Assembly: GCF_020410745.1 (NCBI RefSeq)
Contig: NZ_CP084528.1
Span: 2,542,001 to 2,606,000 of the forward strand
Direction of reading: 5' to 3'
Source of the DNA: Kaistella polysaccharea
Lineage (GTDB): Bacteria > Bacteroidota > Bacteroidia > Flavobacteriales > Weeksellaceae
Length of the DNA: 64,000 nucleotides
Below the pieces are notes generated by a model. The model searched no databases. It saw only the letters and a list, made by a program, of their open reading frames with translations, and had not been told where the DNA came from. This document shows, piece by piece, positions 9,424 to 18,420 of the stretch. Position numbers and translations under genes: made by a program. Position 1 is the stretch's first letter, and each line of letters opens with the position of its first letter.

Positions 9424-10272
9424 ATGGAACTTCATATCAACCGAAATATCATCATTAAAAATTCCGAGACACGGGATTTTTTAGCCGACGCTTATTATCG
9501 GGAAACCGAAGAAAAATTACCACTCGTTATTTTTGCACATGGGTACAAAGGCTATAAGGATTGGGGTGCTTGGGATTTGATGGCTAGGAAATTTGCAGAA
9601 GCAGGATTTTTCTTTGTTAAATTTAATTTTTCGCATAATGGAACAACCCTTGATCAACCTGAAGAATTTGCAGATTTAGAAGCTTTTGGAAATAATAATT
9701 TCACCAAAGAAATGTCAGACTATCACCAGGTGATTAGCCATTTCGAGAATGATCCCAAAATTGACAACGATAAAATTGTCATCATCGGTCACAGTCGCGG
9801 CGGTGGAATCTCGGTGATTGAAGCTTATGAAGATGCCCGCGTGAAAGCTTTGATTATTCTCGCTGGAGTAAGTCATTTCGGTTACCGTTTCCCATCTGGC
9901 GAGAGATTAGAGGAATGGGAAAATGAAGGGGTTATGTACTCCGAAAATGGACGAACGAAACAACAAATGCCCCATTATTTTCAATTCTTTGAAGATTATA
10001 AATCCCATGAAGACCGATTCAATATTCAGCACGCTGCCCATAATTTAGAAAAACCAACTTTGATTGTTCAGGGAACAAATGATGAAGCGGTGAAAGATAA
10101 AGAAGCTTATTTGCTCAATGAATGGATCAAGAATTCTAAATTATTTCTCATCGATAAGGCAACACATACTTTTGGAGCAAAGGAACCTTGGCCGGAGGAT
10201 CAACTTCCTGAAGATTTAGAAAAAGCAACATTGGAGATGATTAATTTTATCCAAACTCAATTCACATCGTGA
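9424..10272 (+). CDS. Alpha/beta hydrolase, dienelactone-hydrolase-like
   Basis: Cytoplasmic alpha/beta-fold serine hydrolase of 282 residues with no signal peptide. The oxyanion strand is VIFAHGYKGYKDWG (about 36-49). The nucleophile elbow is GHSRGGG (Ser124). The probable acid is the Asp in VQGTNDEAV and the catalytic His is in ATHTFG near the end. This arrangement fits the dienelactone hydrolase / prolyl-oligopeptidase-like group, but the substrate cannot be told. It is a single gene: a terminator lies upstream, and the next gene has its own -7 box. Confidence 0.85.
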   Translation: MELHINRNIIIKNSETRDFLADAYYRETEEKLPLVIFAHGYKGYKDWGAWDLMARKFAEAGFFFVKFNFSHNGTTLDQPEEFADLEAFGNNNFTKEMSDYHQVISHFENDPKIDNDKIVIIGHSRGGGISVIEAYEDARVKALIILAGVSHFGYRFPSGERLEEWENEGVMYSENGRTKQQMPHYFQFFEDYKSHEDRFNIQHAAHNLEKPTLIVQGTNDEAVKDKEAYLLNEWIKNSKLFLIDKATHTFGAKEPWPEDQLPEDLEKATLEMINFIQTQFTS

Positions 10273-10312
10273 TGTAAATAAAAATTAATATTAGATTAAA
10301 TAGAATTTTCTG

Positions 10313-10320
10313 TAATTTTG
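10313..10320 (+). promoter_or_regulatory. -7 promoter box for terC-like gene
   Basis: TAATTTTG is an exact TAnnTTTG match, 20 bp before the ATG, placing the transcript start about 10 bp ahead of the gene. Confidence 0.6.
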
Positions 10321-10339
10321 CGAACCAAAAATTTTATAT

Positions 10340-11158
10340 ATGATGCTTCTGTCGGTTCTAGAATTCCCTGATTTTGCGCAACCGCAAATCTGGATCAGTT
10401 TATTAACGCTTACTTTCCTGGAAATTATTTTGGGTGTAGATAATATCATCTTCATTTCCATTATTTCTGATAAATTGCCCAAGGAAAGACAGAAATTTGC
10501 TAGAAATCTGGGATTGGCTTTCGCCATGATTTTCCGTATTGCTTTGTTGTTAATGATCAACTGGATTATCGGTTTGAAAGAACCTATTGTAACGTTGCCA
10601 TTTCTCGATGAACCCGGTACAGATCTGCCACTCTCGTTAAGCTGGAAAGATTTAATCTTATTAATCGGAGGTATTTTCTTGATCGGAAAAAGCACCTTTG
10701 AAATTCACGGAAAAATGCAGGTTCACGATGAGCATCATCAACCAAAATCTGCAGGTTCATCGTTAATGACCATGGTCATCATTCAGATTATTTTAATCGA
10801 TATGGTATTTTCATTAGACTCAATTCTTACCGCGATTGGTCTGGTTGATAATGTGGTGTTAATGATTATTGCAGTGGTTATTTCAATCGGAATTATGATG
10901 GCATTTGCGGGACCGATTTCGGCCATTATCAATAAATACCCAAGTTTGCAAATGCTTGCTTTGTCCTTCCTGGTTGTGATTGGAGTGATGTTGGTTTCAG
11001 AAGGAATTCATCAACATGTGAGCAAAAACATCATTTATTCTTGTCTTGCTTTCAGTTTACTGGTAGAAGTGTTGAATATTAAATTAAGAAATAATCAAAA
11101 CCGAAAAGCTTTGAAACTGAATCCAGATCTAAATGAAGATTTAAGTATTAAGGACTAA
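10340..11158 (+). CDS. TerC-family integral membrane protein
   Basis: Polytopic inner-membrane protein of 272 residues in the TerC/YkoY family, linked elsewhere to tellurite resistance and, in some members, to manganese export or metallation of exported proteins. Two acidic membrane motifs typical of the family are visible: LGVDNIIFIS (Asp34) and DMVFSLDSI (about 153-161). About seven hydrophobic segments can be read, separated by a His-rich cytoplasmic loop (EIHGKMQVHDEHH). It starts at the ATG at 10340; a second ATG follows at once. Single gene with its own promoter and terminator. Confidence 0.9.
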   Translation: MMLLSVLEFPDFAQPQIWISLLTLTFLEIILGVDNIIFISIISDKLPKERQKFARNLGLAFAMIFRIALLLMINWIIGLKEPIVTLPFLDEPGTDLPLSLSWKDLILLIGGIFLIGKSTFEIHGKMQVHDEHHQPKSAGSSLMTMVIIQIILIDMVFSLDSILTAIGLVDNVVLMIIAVVISIGIMMAFAGPISAIINKYPSLQMLALSFLVVIGVMLVSEGIHQHVSKNIIYSCLAFSLLVEVLNIKLRNNQNRKALKLNPDLNEDLSIKD

Positions 11159-11168
11159 TTCAAATATA

Positions 11169-11197
11169 AAAGCCACAGATAATGTGGCTTTATTTTT
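11169..11197 (+). terminator. Terminator after terC-like gene
   Basis: Perfect stem AAAGCCACA / TGTGGCTTT with the loop GATAA and a T-rich tail. It lies in the convergent gap and may also serve the minus-strand gene. Confidence 0.85.
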
Positions 11198-11222
11198 ATC
11201 TTTTGTGTAAATGTTCCGCTGA

Positions 11223-12044
11223 TTAAACCCGTAATTTTTCCCACGCCTCCAAGATTTGATGATGATGTAAAAGATTTTGCGCTTCTTTATGAACGGTTTC
11301 ATCTGCGCTGAAATTTCCTTCCATAAGATCTTCAATATTTGCCAGCATCCCTAAATCATTGCCGGTGAAGACGGTGCTGAACTTAATTTCATTGGGTAAT
11401 CTGTCGAAACCAATTCCCTTTGTAACTAATGGTTTCGGAACTTCAAATAGATTATCTTCATTATTTCTGGAATACCAACTGCCGCCTAATCGGGCAACAA
11501 GATCCAATTTTTTCTGATCCAATGCTCCTTGATCATTAAGATATTCTTCGCGAACATGAATTTTAATCACTTCACAAATTACTAAATTTCCTGCGCCGCC
11601 TTCTGTTCCTAAATGTTTAACTTCTAGAACCTTGCATTCAAGATTGACAGGACAGTCGTCGATTAATTTTGGTTGAACTAAATCTGCTTCCTTCATGGTC
11701 AAGCCTGATTTTACAAACTCGTTGATTTCTTTGTCATATTCTGTAGAAGCCAGAGAAATTTGCTGAACGATCTTATAATTCACAATTCCAATCACAACTT
11801 CAGGAACTTCCAAAACATTTTCTAAAGTATGCTTTGTCGTATTGTCTCGAACTCTTCTCGCCGGCGAAAATATGACGATTGGCGGATTAGAACTGAACAT
11901 ATTGAAAAAACTGAAGGGACTTAAATTGACATTGCCATTTATATCAATCGTTGAAGCCAATGCGATAGGACGCGGTGCAATCGCAGTCTGCAAAAGCGTT
12001 TGTAATTCGAAGTTGTTTAAGTCTTGTGGAGAAATAGTTTTCAT
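11223..12044 (-). CDS. Flavin reductase family protein
   Basis: FMN-binding split-barrel flavoprotein of 273 residues (flavin reductase / DIM6-NTAB type). The start is the ATG at 12042-12044 (MKTISPQDL); a longer frame to 12218 runs into fahA and is rejected. The family signature is the run APRPIALAST, then NLSPFSFFNMFSSNPP and GFSPARR-like VIFSPARRV. It lies 52 bp downstream of fahA on the same strand, so it is probably the last gene of the tyrosine-degradation group. Members of this family often appear near aromatic catabolism genes; the partner enzyme is not identified. Its reaction (NAD(P)H-dependent flavin reduction) is inferred from family only. Confidence 0.8.
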   Translation of the reverse strand: MKTISPQDLNNFELQTLLQTAIAPRPIALASTIDINGNVNLSPFSFFNMFSSNPPIVIFSPARRVRDNTTKHTLENVLEVPEVVIGIVNYKIVQQISLASTEYDKEINEFVKSGLTMKEADLVQPKLIDDCPVNLECKVLEVKHLGTEGGAGNLVICEVIKIHVREEYLNDQGALDQKKLDLVARLGGSWYSRNNEDNLFEVPKPLVTKGIGFDRLPNEIKFSTVFTGNDLGMLANIEDLMEGNFSADETVHKEAQNLLHHHQILEAWEKLRV

Positions 12045-12096
12045 TGTCTTTAATAAAATATAAAAAGGAAGTTTAGATTTTCGATATGGTATCGAT

Positions 12097-13344
12097 CTAC
12101 TTGGCCGGCAAAACTTTCCCCACGACTTCTCCAAAACCAACTCTAATTCCATCTTTTTCAGCGTGACCACGCATAATGATGGTGTCATTGTCTTCGATGA
12201 ATTTTCGCTCAGAACCATCTGCCAAATGGATTGGTTCGGTCCCGCGCCAACTTAGTTCGAGCATTGAGCCAAAAGAATCTTTATCCTTCCCAGATATGGT
12301 GCCGGATGCATAAATATCTCCAACTTCTACATTACAGCCATTTACGGTATGATGCGCAAGCTGTTGCGTCATATTCCAGTACATGAATTTATAATTGCTT
12401 TGGCAAATTAAATTTTCCTCACCACTTTCCGGTTTTAAATACACCTGAAGTTTAATGTCTAAATTCTGCTTGCCCTCAAATTTTAAATAATTCAAAACTT
12501 CTGGTTCCTGAATTGGCGACTCGATGCGGAAAGGTTCCAAAGCTTCTAAGGTAACGACCCAGGGCGAAATGGAAGAACAGAAATTTTTCCCTAAAAATGG
12601 TCCCAATGGAACGTATTCCCAACTTTGAATGTCGCGCGCAGACCAATCATTAAATAAAACCATTCCGAAAATTGCATCATTTGCTTCCGACGTTGAAATA
12701 CTGTCGCCCATCTCCGAGTGTTTATTCACAATGAACCCCATTTCGAGTTCAAAATCCAACTGTTTACAAGGTCCAAAAACTGGACTTTCTGCTCCCGGCG
12801 GTTTCATCTGTCCTTTTGGGCGGTAAAAATCTGTCCCAGAAACCACAATAGAAGAAGCGCGCCCGTGATAACCTACAGGAAGATGTTTCCAGTTTGGCAA
12901 CAGTGCGTTTTCTTCACCTCGAAACATTTTTCCAACATTTGTTGCATGTTCAATACTGCTGTAAAAATCGGTATAATTTGGAATATGTACAGGCATCATC
13001 ATCTGAACATGGTCAAATTTGTAGAAACATTGTTCCACCGTTTTTTTGTCTTGTCCAAGTTTTGAATCTTCCTGTAAAAGTTCCTGAATTTTAAGTCTTA
13101 CGGCATTGGTAACCGGTTTTCCGAGTTCTATAAATTCGTTTAGCGTGTAGGCTTCAAAAACATTTTCCTCAAGGCCTTCTATTTCATCAAAAAATCCGTA
13201 ATCATAAATAGTGGCCAAATCGAGAACCATATCACCAATCCTTGTACAACAGGCGATATATTCCTGATTGAAAATGGCAACACCAAAGGGAATATTATGA
13301 ATTGAAAAATCTGAATTTTCCGAATAAGAGATAAAAGATTTCAT
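12097..13344 (-). CDS. fahA: Fumarylacetoacetase
   Basis: Fumarylacetoacetate hydrolase, last step of tyrosine degradation, giving fumarate and acetoacetate. The protein has 415 residues from the ATG at 13342-13344 (MKSFISY); a 9-codon upstream extension is unlikely. Visible signatures: an N-terminal SH3-like domain with IPFGVAIF, the active-site region VGYHGRASSIVVSGTD, the metal-binding core DFELEMGFIV, NDWSARDIQSWEYVPLGPFLGK, and the C-terminal ASGTISGKD loop. Length is normal for the family. It stands downstream of hppD and hmgA on the same strand, matching pathway order. Regulation is not evident. Confidence 0.97.
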   Translation of the reverse strand: MKSFISYSENSDFSIHNIPFGVAIFNQEYIACCTRIGDMVLDLATIYDYGFFDEIEGLEENVFEAYTLNEFIELGKPVTNAVRLKIQELLQEDSKLGQDKKTVEQCFYKFDHVQMMMPVHIPNYTDFYSSIEHATNVGKMFRGEENALLPNWKHLPVGYHGRASSIVVSGTDFYRPKGQMKPPGAESPVFGPCKQLDFELEMGFIVNKHSEMGDSISTSEANDAIFGMVLFNDWSARDIQSWEYVPLGPFLGKNFCSSISPWVVTLEALEPFRIESPIQEPEVLNYLKFEGKQNLDIKLQVYLKPESGEENLICQSNYKFMYWNMTQQLAHHTVNGCNVEVGDIYASGTISGKDKDSFGSMLELSWRGTEPIHLADGSERKFIEDNDTIIMRGHAEKDGIRVGFGEVVGKVLPAK

Positions 13345-13362
13345 AAGATAGTATTTAAAATA

Positions 13363-13400
13363 AAGGTTCAAAGTATGCGATTATCATGACTTTGAACCTT
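13363..13400 (-). terminator. Hairpin between secreted-protein gene and fahA
   Basis: Perfect 12-bp inverted repeat AAGGTTCAAAGT / ACTTTGAACCTT with a 14-base loop. On the minus strand it is followed by TTATTTTAAAT, a modest T tract. It could terminate the upstream small gene or act as a processing hairpin inside the operon. Confidence 0.65.
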
Positions 13401-13417
13401 AAATGAATAATTTGTAT

Positions 13418-13879
13418 TTAGTTTTTATTTATGGCAGTTTCATCAATCCATCTTTCTTTGGTGTTGATGTCGATGAGGTACAGAATTTTTTTCTGCTTTG
13501 TCATCAGAAAGGTTTTTGTAACCGCGATGGGGATCTTTTTCCCCTCCAGCAAATCTGCACGCAACGATACGATGTTGTGTTTAGACCGAACTACATCTCC
13601 ACTGAAAACATTCGATGTACTTTGCCCGTTACTTTTGTCATCAAAAATTTCGATATAGGTGGCTAAATTACCTTTAATCACAAGAAATGAGCGTTCTGTG
13701 TGATCTTCAAAATCTTTAATTAAAACAAACTTCTTATCATCAATGTTTACATTTTTTAAATTTTGATTAATGCCTCTTCTTTCCTCCAAACGGTCTAAAA
13801 TAGCATTGGCCGAACCATACTGTGCCCGGAGCCCAAGCGTGGAGAAAACAAGAAATATGAGGAGCAGTAATTTTTTCAT
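13418..13879 (-). CDS. Small secreted protein of unknown function
   Basis: Protein of 153 residues from the ATG at 13877-13879. An N-terminal signal peptide (MKKLLLLIFL to about LGLRAQ) predicts export. The mature part has charged stretches and ends in a hydrophobic, beta-rich segment (KIPIAVTKTFLMTKQKKILYLIDINTKERW). I do not recognise the family. It follows hppD by 24 bp and precedes fahA, so it is embedded in the tyrosine-catabolic transcript, although nothing in it suggests a catabolic enzyme. A hairpin after its stop may separate it from fahA. Confidence 0.75.
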   Translation of the reverse strand: MKKLLLLIFLVFSTLGLRAQYGSANAILDRLEERRGINQNLKNVNIDDKKFVLIKDFEDHTERSFLVIKGNLATYIEIFDDKSNGQSTSNVFSGDVVRSKHNIVSLRADLLEGKKIPIAVTKTFLMTKQKKILYLIDINTKERWIDETAINKN

Positions 13880-13903
13880 CTTATACTTTTGAAATTGTAG
13901 CAT

Positions 13904-15034
13904 CTATAGATTTCCTCTTTTAGCTTGCTCTCTTTCTAAAGCTTCAAAAAGTGCTTTAAAATTTCCGGCGCCGAAACTTTGTGCGCCATGTCTTTCTATA
14001 ATTTCAAAGAAAAGAGTCGGGCGGTCTTCTACAGGTTTTGTGAAAATCTGGAGTAAATAACCTTCCTCATCGTGATCGATCAGGATTCCTAATTCCTGTA
14101 GTCTTTTAATATCTTCATCAATATGTCCCACGCGTTCCGGAACCATATCGTAATACGCTTCTGGCGGTGCAGAAAGGAATTCAACTCCTCGGGATTTAAG
14201 TTCAACTACAGTTTTTATAATATCTTTTGTTGCTACGGCAATGTGCTGAACGCCTTCTCCTTCATAAAAATCCAGATATTCTTCCACCTGAGATTTTCGT
14301 TTACCTTCCGCCGGTTCATTGATAGGGAATTTAGCAAAGCCATTACCATTGCTCATTACTTTTGACATCAAAGCAGAATATTCTGTGTTGATCTGCTTGT
14401 CATCAAAACTGAGAATATTAACAAAACCCATGACTTCTTCATACCATTTTACCACAGGTATCATACGGTCCCATCCAACATTTCCAACGCAGTGATCTAC
14501 ATAAAGTAAACCGACATCGGTAGGAGCATAATCGCTTTCCCATTTCTGATAGCCAGGCATAAAATCACCGTTGTAATTTTTACGTTCTACGAACATGTGC
14601 ACTGTTTCTCCATAAGTATAAATTCCAGACATGCGAACTTCGCCGTTTTCATCTGTTAGAGTAGTCGGCTCTAAATAAGGTTTTGCACCTCTTTTTGTAG
14701 TTTCTTCGAATGCAGAATAAGCGTCGTCAACCCACAAGGCGAGAACTTTCACACCATCGCCATGTTTTTTCTGATGTTCACAAATGGGTGAATCAGAATT
14801 TAAACCTGAAGTAAGTACAAGTCGTATTTTGCCCTGTTGTAAAACATAAGATGCGCGATCACGCATTCCTGTTTCAGGACCGGCATATGCTACAGACTGA
14901 AATCCGAAGGCGGTCTTATAAAAATGGGCAGCCTGCTTGGCATTACCTACATAAAATTCAAGATAATCTGTACCATTGATGGGCAGAAAGTTTTCTGCTT
15001 GTGCTATTTTTTCTGCAAAGGTGAGTGTTGACAT
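13904..15034 (-). CDS. hppD: 4-Hydroxyphenylpyruvate dioxygenase
   Basis: Non-haem Fe(II) dioxygenase converting 4-hydroxyphenylpyruvate to homogentisate, 376 residues from the ATG at 15032-15034 (MSTLTFAEK). Two vicinal-oxygen-chelate domains are visible: the first opens with FYVGNAKQAAHFYKTAFGF, the second with DHCVGNVGWDRMIPVVKWYEEVMGF and holds the iron ligands in DHCVG, GVQHIAVAT and the C-terminal FFEIIERHGAQSFGAGNFKALF block. The minus strand carries a TAAATTTG box (plus 15041-15048) only 6 bp from the ATG, so if used the transcript would be almost leaderless. It leads the hppD-secreted protein-fahA-flavin reductase series. Confidence 0.97.
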   Translation of the reverse strand: MSTLTFAEKIAQAENFLPINGTDYLEFYVGNAKQAAHFYKTAFGFQSVAYAGPETGMRDRASYVLQQGKIRLVLTSGLNSDSPICEHQKKHGDGVKVLALWVDDAYSAFEETTKRGAKPYLEPTTLTDENGEVRMSGIYTYGETVHMFVERKNYNGDFMPGYQKWESDYAPTDVGLLYVDHCVGNVGWDRMIPVVKWYEEVMGFVNILSFDDKQINTEYSALMSKVMSNGNGFAKFPINEPAEGKRKSQVEEYLDFYEGEGVQHIAVATKDIIKTVVELKSRGVEFLSAPPEAYYDMVPERVGHIDEDIKRLQELGILIDHDEEGYLLQIFTKPVEDRPTLFFEIIERHGAQSFGAGNFKALFEALEREQAKRGNL

Positions 15035-15196
15035 TTTTTTCAAATTTAGATATTGCAAATTACAAAAATTTTAGGAGTAGTAGAATTGAGCGTTTAGTTT
15101 TAATTTTCTTTTAAAATAATTTCAACCTTATATTAATCTTCAAAATTATAGGAATTTGTATGAAAGGTTGGTTGATCTGAAAAACCATATTAAAAC

Positions 15197-15225
15197 AATA
15201 ATTCCCGAAGTGATCGGGAATTATT
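15197..15225 (-). terminator. Terminator after CoA-transferase gene
   Basis: Perfect 12-bp stem AATAATTCCCGA / TCGGGAATTATT with the loop AGTGA. On the minus strand the tail reads GTTTTAAT. It suggests that hppD has its own promoter. Confidence 0.8.
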
Positions 15226-15238
15226 ATTTATTTTCAAA

Positions 15239-16519
15239 TTAGACTAAAACTTTAAAACGTTCAAATGCTGCTTGATCCAACATTTCACGGTCATCTGGAT
15301 GCGCAATTTCGATTAGATCTTTCGCACGCTGACGTAAATTTTTACCATAAAGATAAGCCACGCCATATTCAGTTACCACATAATGAATGTGACCTCGCGT
15401 TGTAACAACTCCTGCTCCAGGTTTTAAGAAAGGCGTAATTCTCGGAATTCCTTTTTTAGTACGTGATGAAATGGCGATGATTGGTTTTCCACCTTCAGAT
15501 AAGGCTGCGCCACGCATGAAATCCATTTGTCCACCAATGCCACTAAATTGATAAGTTCCTATGGAATCGGCGCAAACCTGTCCGGTTAAATCTATCTCAA
15601 TAGCGGAATTAATGGCGATCATTTTTTTATTTTTCATAATATTGATCGGATAATTCACGTGCTCCACATCCATAAATGCAAAAGACGGATTATCATCAAT
15701 GTAATCGTATAATTTACGGGTTCCAAACGCAAAACTGGTGATGGTTCGGTTCAAATGGGTTCCCTTGTATTTATTCGTAATCACATCATTGGCAACCAAA
15801 TCTACAATTCCGTCGCTGATCATTTCTGTATGTACACCCAAATCTTTGTGATTGCCCAGACATTTCAATACCGCATCGGGAATGGTGCCGATACCCATTT
15901 GTAAAGTACAACGGTCATCAATAAGTTCTGCCACATTTTTACCAATCAGCATTTCACATTCACCGACTTTAGCACCATAATCGATCGTGAGCAATTCCTC
16001 TTCGTGCCACACCATTTTGTCGATTTTAGAATAGTGAATCATTCCATCACCATGTGTTCTTGGCATTCGTGGATTTACTTGTGCGATGATAATTTTTGCA
16101 TTATCCACGGCACTTCTGGCAACATCCACAGAAGTTCCAAGCGTGCAATATCCATGAATATCTGGTGGGGAAACAGTTACAATGGCGACGTCAAGCGGAA
16201 GAATTCCACATTTGAAAAGCGTTGGAATTTCACTCAGGAAAACAGGTACGAAATCTCCGCGTTCTGAATTTACCGCTTCCCGCACTGGCGTAGATACGAA
16301 AAGTGAGTTGATGTAAAAACTGTCTTTATACTGTGGTTTTGCAATCTCTACATTTCCCTGTTGCGTAATGGAAACAAATTCGATATCCCGTAACCGAGCC
16401 GATTGTCTAGCCAACTCGTCAATAAGCAGATTGGGCGTACAGGCGCTGCCGTGAGAAAATATTCGATCGCCACTTTTGATGACAGAAACTGCCTCTTCGG
16501 CGCTGATATACTGAACCAT
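15239..16519 (-). CDS. Acetyl-CoA hydrolase/transferase family protein (4-hydroxybutyrate CoA-transferase-like)
   Basis: CoA-transferase of 426 residues. N-terminal and C-terminal halves of the AcCoA hydrolase/transferase family are complete. A likely catalytic Glu is in LGVHTEMISDG (about residue 231), matching the position known in 4-hydroxybutyrate CoA-transferase. Other family marks are QMGIGTIPDAVL, GGQMDFMRGA and TPFLKPGAGVVTTRGH. It lies between hmgA and hppD on the same strand. Because tyrosine breakdown releases acetoacetate, a role in activating that acid or in recycling CoA is an attractive inference, but acetate or succinate could equally be the substrate. Confidence 0.85.
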   Translation of the reverse strand: MVQYISAEEAVSVIKSGDRIFSHGSACTPNLLIDELARQSARLRDIEFVSITQQGNVEIAKPQYKDSFYINSLFVSTPVREAVNSERGDFVPVFLSEIPTLFKCGILPLDVAIVTVSPPDIHGYCTLGTSVDVARSAVDNAKIIIAQVNPRMPRTHGDGMIHYSKIDKMVWHEEELLTIDYGAKVGECEMLIGKNVAELIDDRCTLQMGIGTIPDAVLKCLGNHKDLGVHTEMISDGIVDLVANDVITNKYKGTHLNRTITSFAFGTRKLYDYIDDNPSFAFMDVEHVNYPINIMKNKKMIAINSAIEIDLTGQVCADSIGTYQFSGIGGQMDFMRGAALSEGGKPIIAISSRTKKGIPRITPFLKPGAGVVTTRGHIHYVVTEYGVAYLYGKNLRQRAKDLIEIAHPDDREMLDQAAFERFKVLV

Positions 16520-16622
16520 ATTTTTATTTTTTATTATACATTAGAATACGTCTCAAAAGTAATTATTTACTTTCAGTTTTGAAATGAGTAAAGTCAGTTT
16601 TAGATTATTTACAACATGATAT

Positions 16623-17810
16623 TTATTCCTGGCTGCGGTCTGCCAGATAATTCTCGTCGGTTTCTAACCAGGAAGTTTTATAAGTTGGATCTTCAACCTT
16701 TAATGCTTCTTCCGTTATTTTAAATGGACGAAAAGGATCAACCATTACCGCATATTCCTCCGTGAATTTTTTCCCGATGCTGCGTTCCATAGCACCCGGA
16801 TGCGGTCCGTGAACAATACCACCAGGATGTAAAGTGAAATCCATTAAATCGATATGATTGCGGCTCATAAAATCACCTTCGGTATAGAATAAAACCTCAT
16901 CGGAGTCAATATTTGAATGATTGTAAGGTGCCGGTATTGCTTGTGGGTGATAATCATACATTCGCGCAACAAAAGAACACACAACAAAATTATGGGCTTC
17001 AAAATTCTGGTGAGTCGGTGGAGGAAGATGAACGCGACCTGTTATCGGTTCGAAATTTTTGATATTGAATTTATAGGGATAAAAATAACCGTCCCAACCA
17101 ACGACATCAAATGGATGCGTGGCATAAACGAAATCCCAAAGTTGATCTTCTTTTTTCACTTTAATTAAAAATTCTCCTTTTTCATCGATCGGTGTTGAAA
17201 ATGTAGGAGCTATTATATCTCGCTCACAAAATGGCGAATGTTCCAGCAATTGTCCAAATTCGTTTCGATATCTTTTCGGTGTGTAAATAGGAGAGTGACT
17301 TTCAATGAACAAAAGTACATTGTTTTCGTCTTTAAATTCAATAGAGTAAATGGTTCCGCGCGGAATAATAAGATAATCGCCCACAGAAAATTCTATATTA
17401 CCGACAAATGTTTTCAGTGTCCCACTTCCTTCATGTATAAAAAGCATTTCATCGCATTCGGCATTTTTATAAAAATAATCAGTGGATTTTCGGGGTTTTG
17501 CTAAGCCTAATTTCAGATCATTATTTAGGAGAAGTACTTTTCTACTGTCGAGAAAATCATCTTCCGCAGAAATATTCATTCCTTTAAACATGCGCGGCGT
17601 AACATTTTTGGCGACTGCAATTTTAGGTGTTACATCTTTGGGTTCACTGATGGATTTTATCTGCGTTGGTCGGTGAATATGGTAAAGAAGTGAAGAAATA
17701 CCATGAAATCCTTCGGTACCGAAAAGCTGTTCGTAATAAAACTTATCATTTTCGGACTTAAAAACGGTATGTCTTTTCTGTGGAATTTTCCCGGACTGAT
17801 GATATCTCAT
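16623..17810 (-). CDS. hmgA: Homogentisate 1,2-dioxygenase
   Basis: Cupin-fold Fe(II) ring-cleaving dioxygenase of 395 residues, converting homogentisate to maleylacetoacetate. The start MRYHQSGKIPQKRH and the central GDYLIIPRGTIYSI cupin segment are characteristic. The metal-binding C-terminal block VHGPHPGAMERSIG (about 332-345), FYTEGDFMSR and VVGWDGYFYPYKFN are also present. It is the 5'-most recognised gene of the minus-strand tyrosine cluster; the CoA-transferase follows after 103 bp. No maleylacetoacetate isomerase gene is adjacent. It is slightly shorter than the human enzyme, as is usual for this bacterial subgroup. Confidence 0.95.
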   Translation of the reverse strand: MRYHQSGKIPQKRHTVFKSENDKFYYEQLFGTEGFHGISSLLYHIHRPTQIKSISEPKDVTPKIAVAKNVTPRMFKGMNISAEDDFLDSRKVLLLNNDLKLGLAKPRKSTDYFYKNAECDEMLFIHEGSGTLKTFVGNIEFSVGDYLIIPRGTIYSIEFKDENNVLLFIESHSPIYTPKRYRNEFGQLLEHSPFCERDIIAPTFSTPIDEKGEFLIKVKKEDQLWDFVYATHPFDVVGWDGYFYPYKFNIKNFEPITGRVHLPPPTHQNFEAHNFVVCSFVARMYDYHPQAIPAPYNHSNIDSDEVLFYTEGDFMSRNHIDLMDFTLHPGGIVHGPHPGAMERSIGKKFTEEYAVMVDPFRPFKITEEALKVEDPTYKTSWLETDENYLADRSQE

Positions 17811-17872
17811 TTTGGTAATTTTAGTAAGTAAATTTAATGAAATTTTCAGACTTCGGAAAAAGACGCTGATAT

Positions 17873-18406
17873 TTAAGCAGGTGTGAATTCCATCACCGCC
17901 TCATAGAATTCCTCTTCCATAATACCAAATTGCTGGGCGAGCAATTGTAAACCTGATAAATTGGATGCTAAGATTTCGTCATCAGTATGAAAAGGAATCG
18001 AGCCCATCGGGCTTTTAATCAAGAAATTTCGGCCGTTTTGGGAGTAATCAGTTTTAGTAAATTCTAACTTTCTAAAGTAAGCACTTGGCGCTTCTACTTC
18101 AGCATTTAAAGTCTGAGGATAAATTAAAACGCCGCCGGATATCATTGAGTTGCTTACGAAGTTTAAATCATTTTGCTCAACTTCCGAAGTTACTACTGCG
18201 ATATTTGGTTTGAAATTTTTAACAATTTCCGGGTCGAATGATTCCAGAATTACAAAATCATTTTCAGAAATTTCAAGATCTTGATTTGAGGAAAAATAAT
18301 CAAACTGCTTGCCGTGAAAATTTAAGACCTGTAAAAAAAAGGGCCGAACAGAAGGCGTTTTACTAAAAAGGAGGACGCGCGTTTTACTTTGAAACTTGCT
18401 AAACAT
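17873..18406 (-). CDS. Conserved protein of unknown function
   Basis: Soluble protein of 177 residues without signal peptide or membrane segment. I do not recognise a named family. An alternating hydrophobic pattern (VLLFSKT, DFVILESF, NIAVVTSEV, GGVLIYPQ) suggests a Rossmann-like alpha/beta fold. The C-terminal NLSGLQLLAQQFGIMEEEFYEAVMEF loosely recalls the helix after the nucleotide-binding domain of Mur ligases, a weak resemblance only. It lies 14 bp downstream of a lipoprotein gene on the same strand and 62 bp upstream of hmgA. Confidence 0.6.
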   Translation of the reverse strand: MFSKFQSKTRVLLFSKTPSVRPFFLQVLNFHGKQFDYFSSNQDLEISENDFVILESFDPEIVKNFKPNIAVVTSEVEQNDLNFVSNSMISGGVLIYPQTLNAEVEAPSAYFRKLEFTKTDYSQNGRNFLIKSPMGSIPFHTDDEILASNLSGLQLLAQQFGIMEEEFYEAVMEFTPA

Positions 18407-18420
18407 ATTCTGAAATAAAA

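Noticed and set aside
12045-12218. N-terminal extension of the flavin reductase
   Set aside because: It lies inside fahA in another frame and lacks family similarity; the ATG at 12044 gives the expected start.
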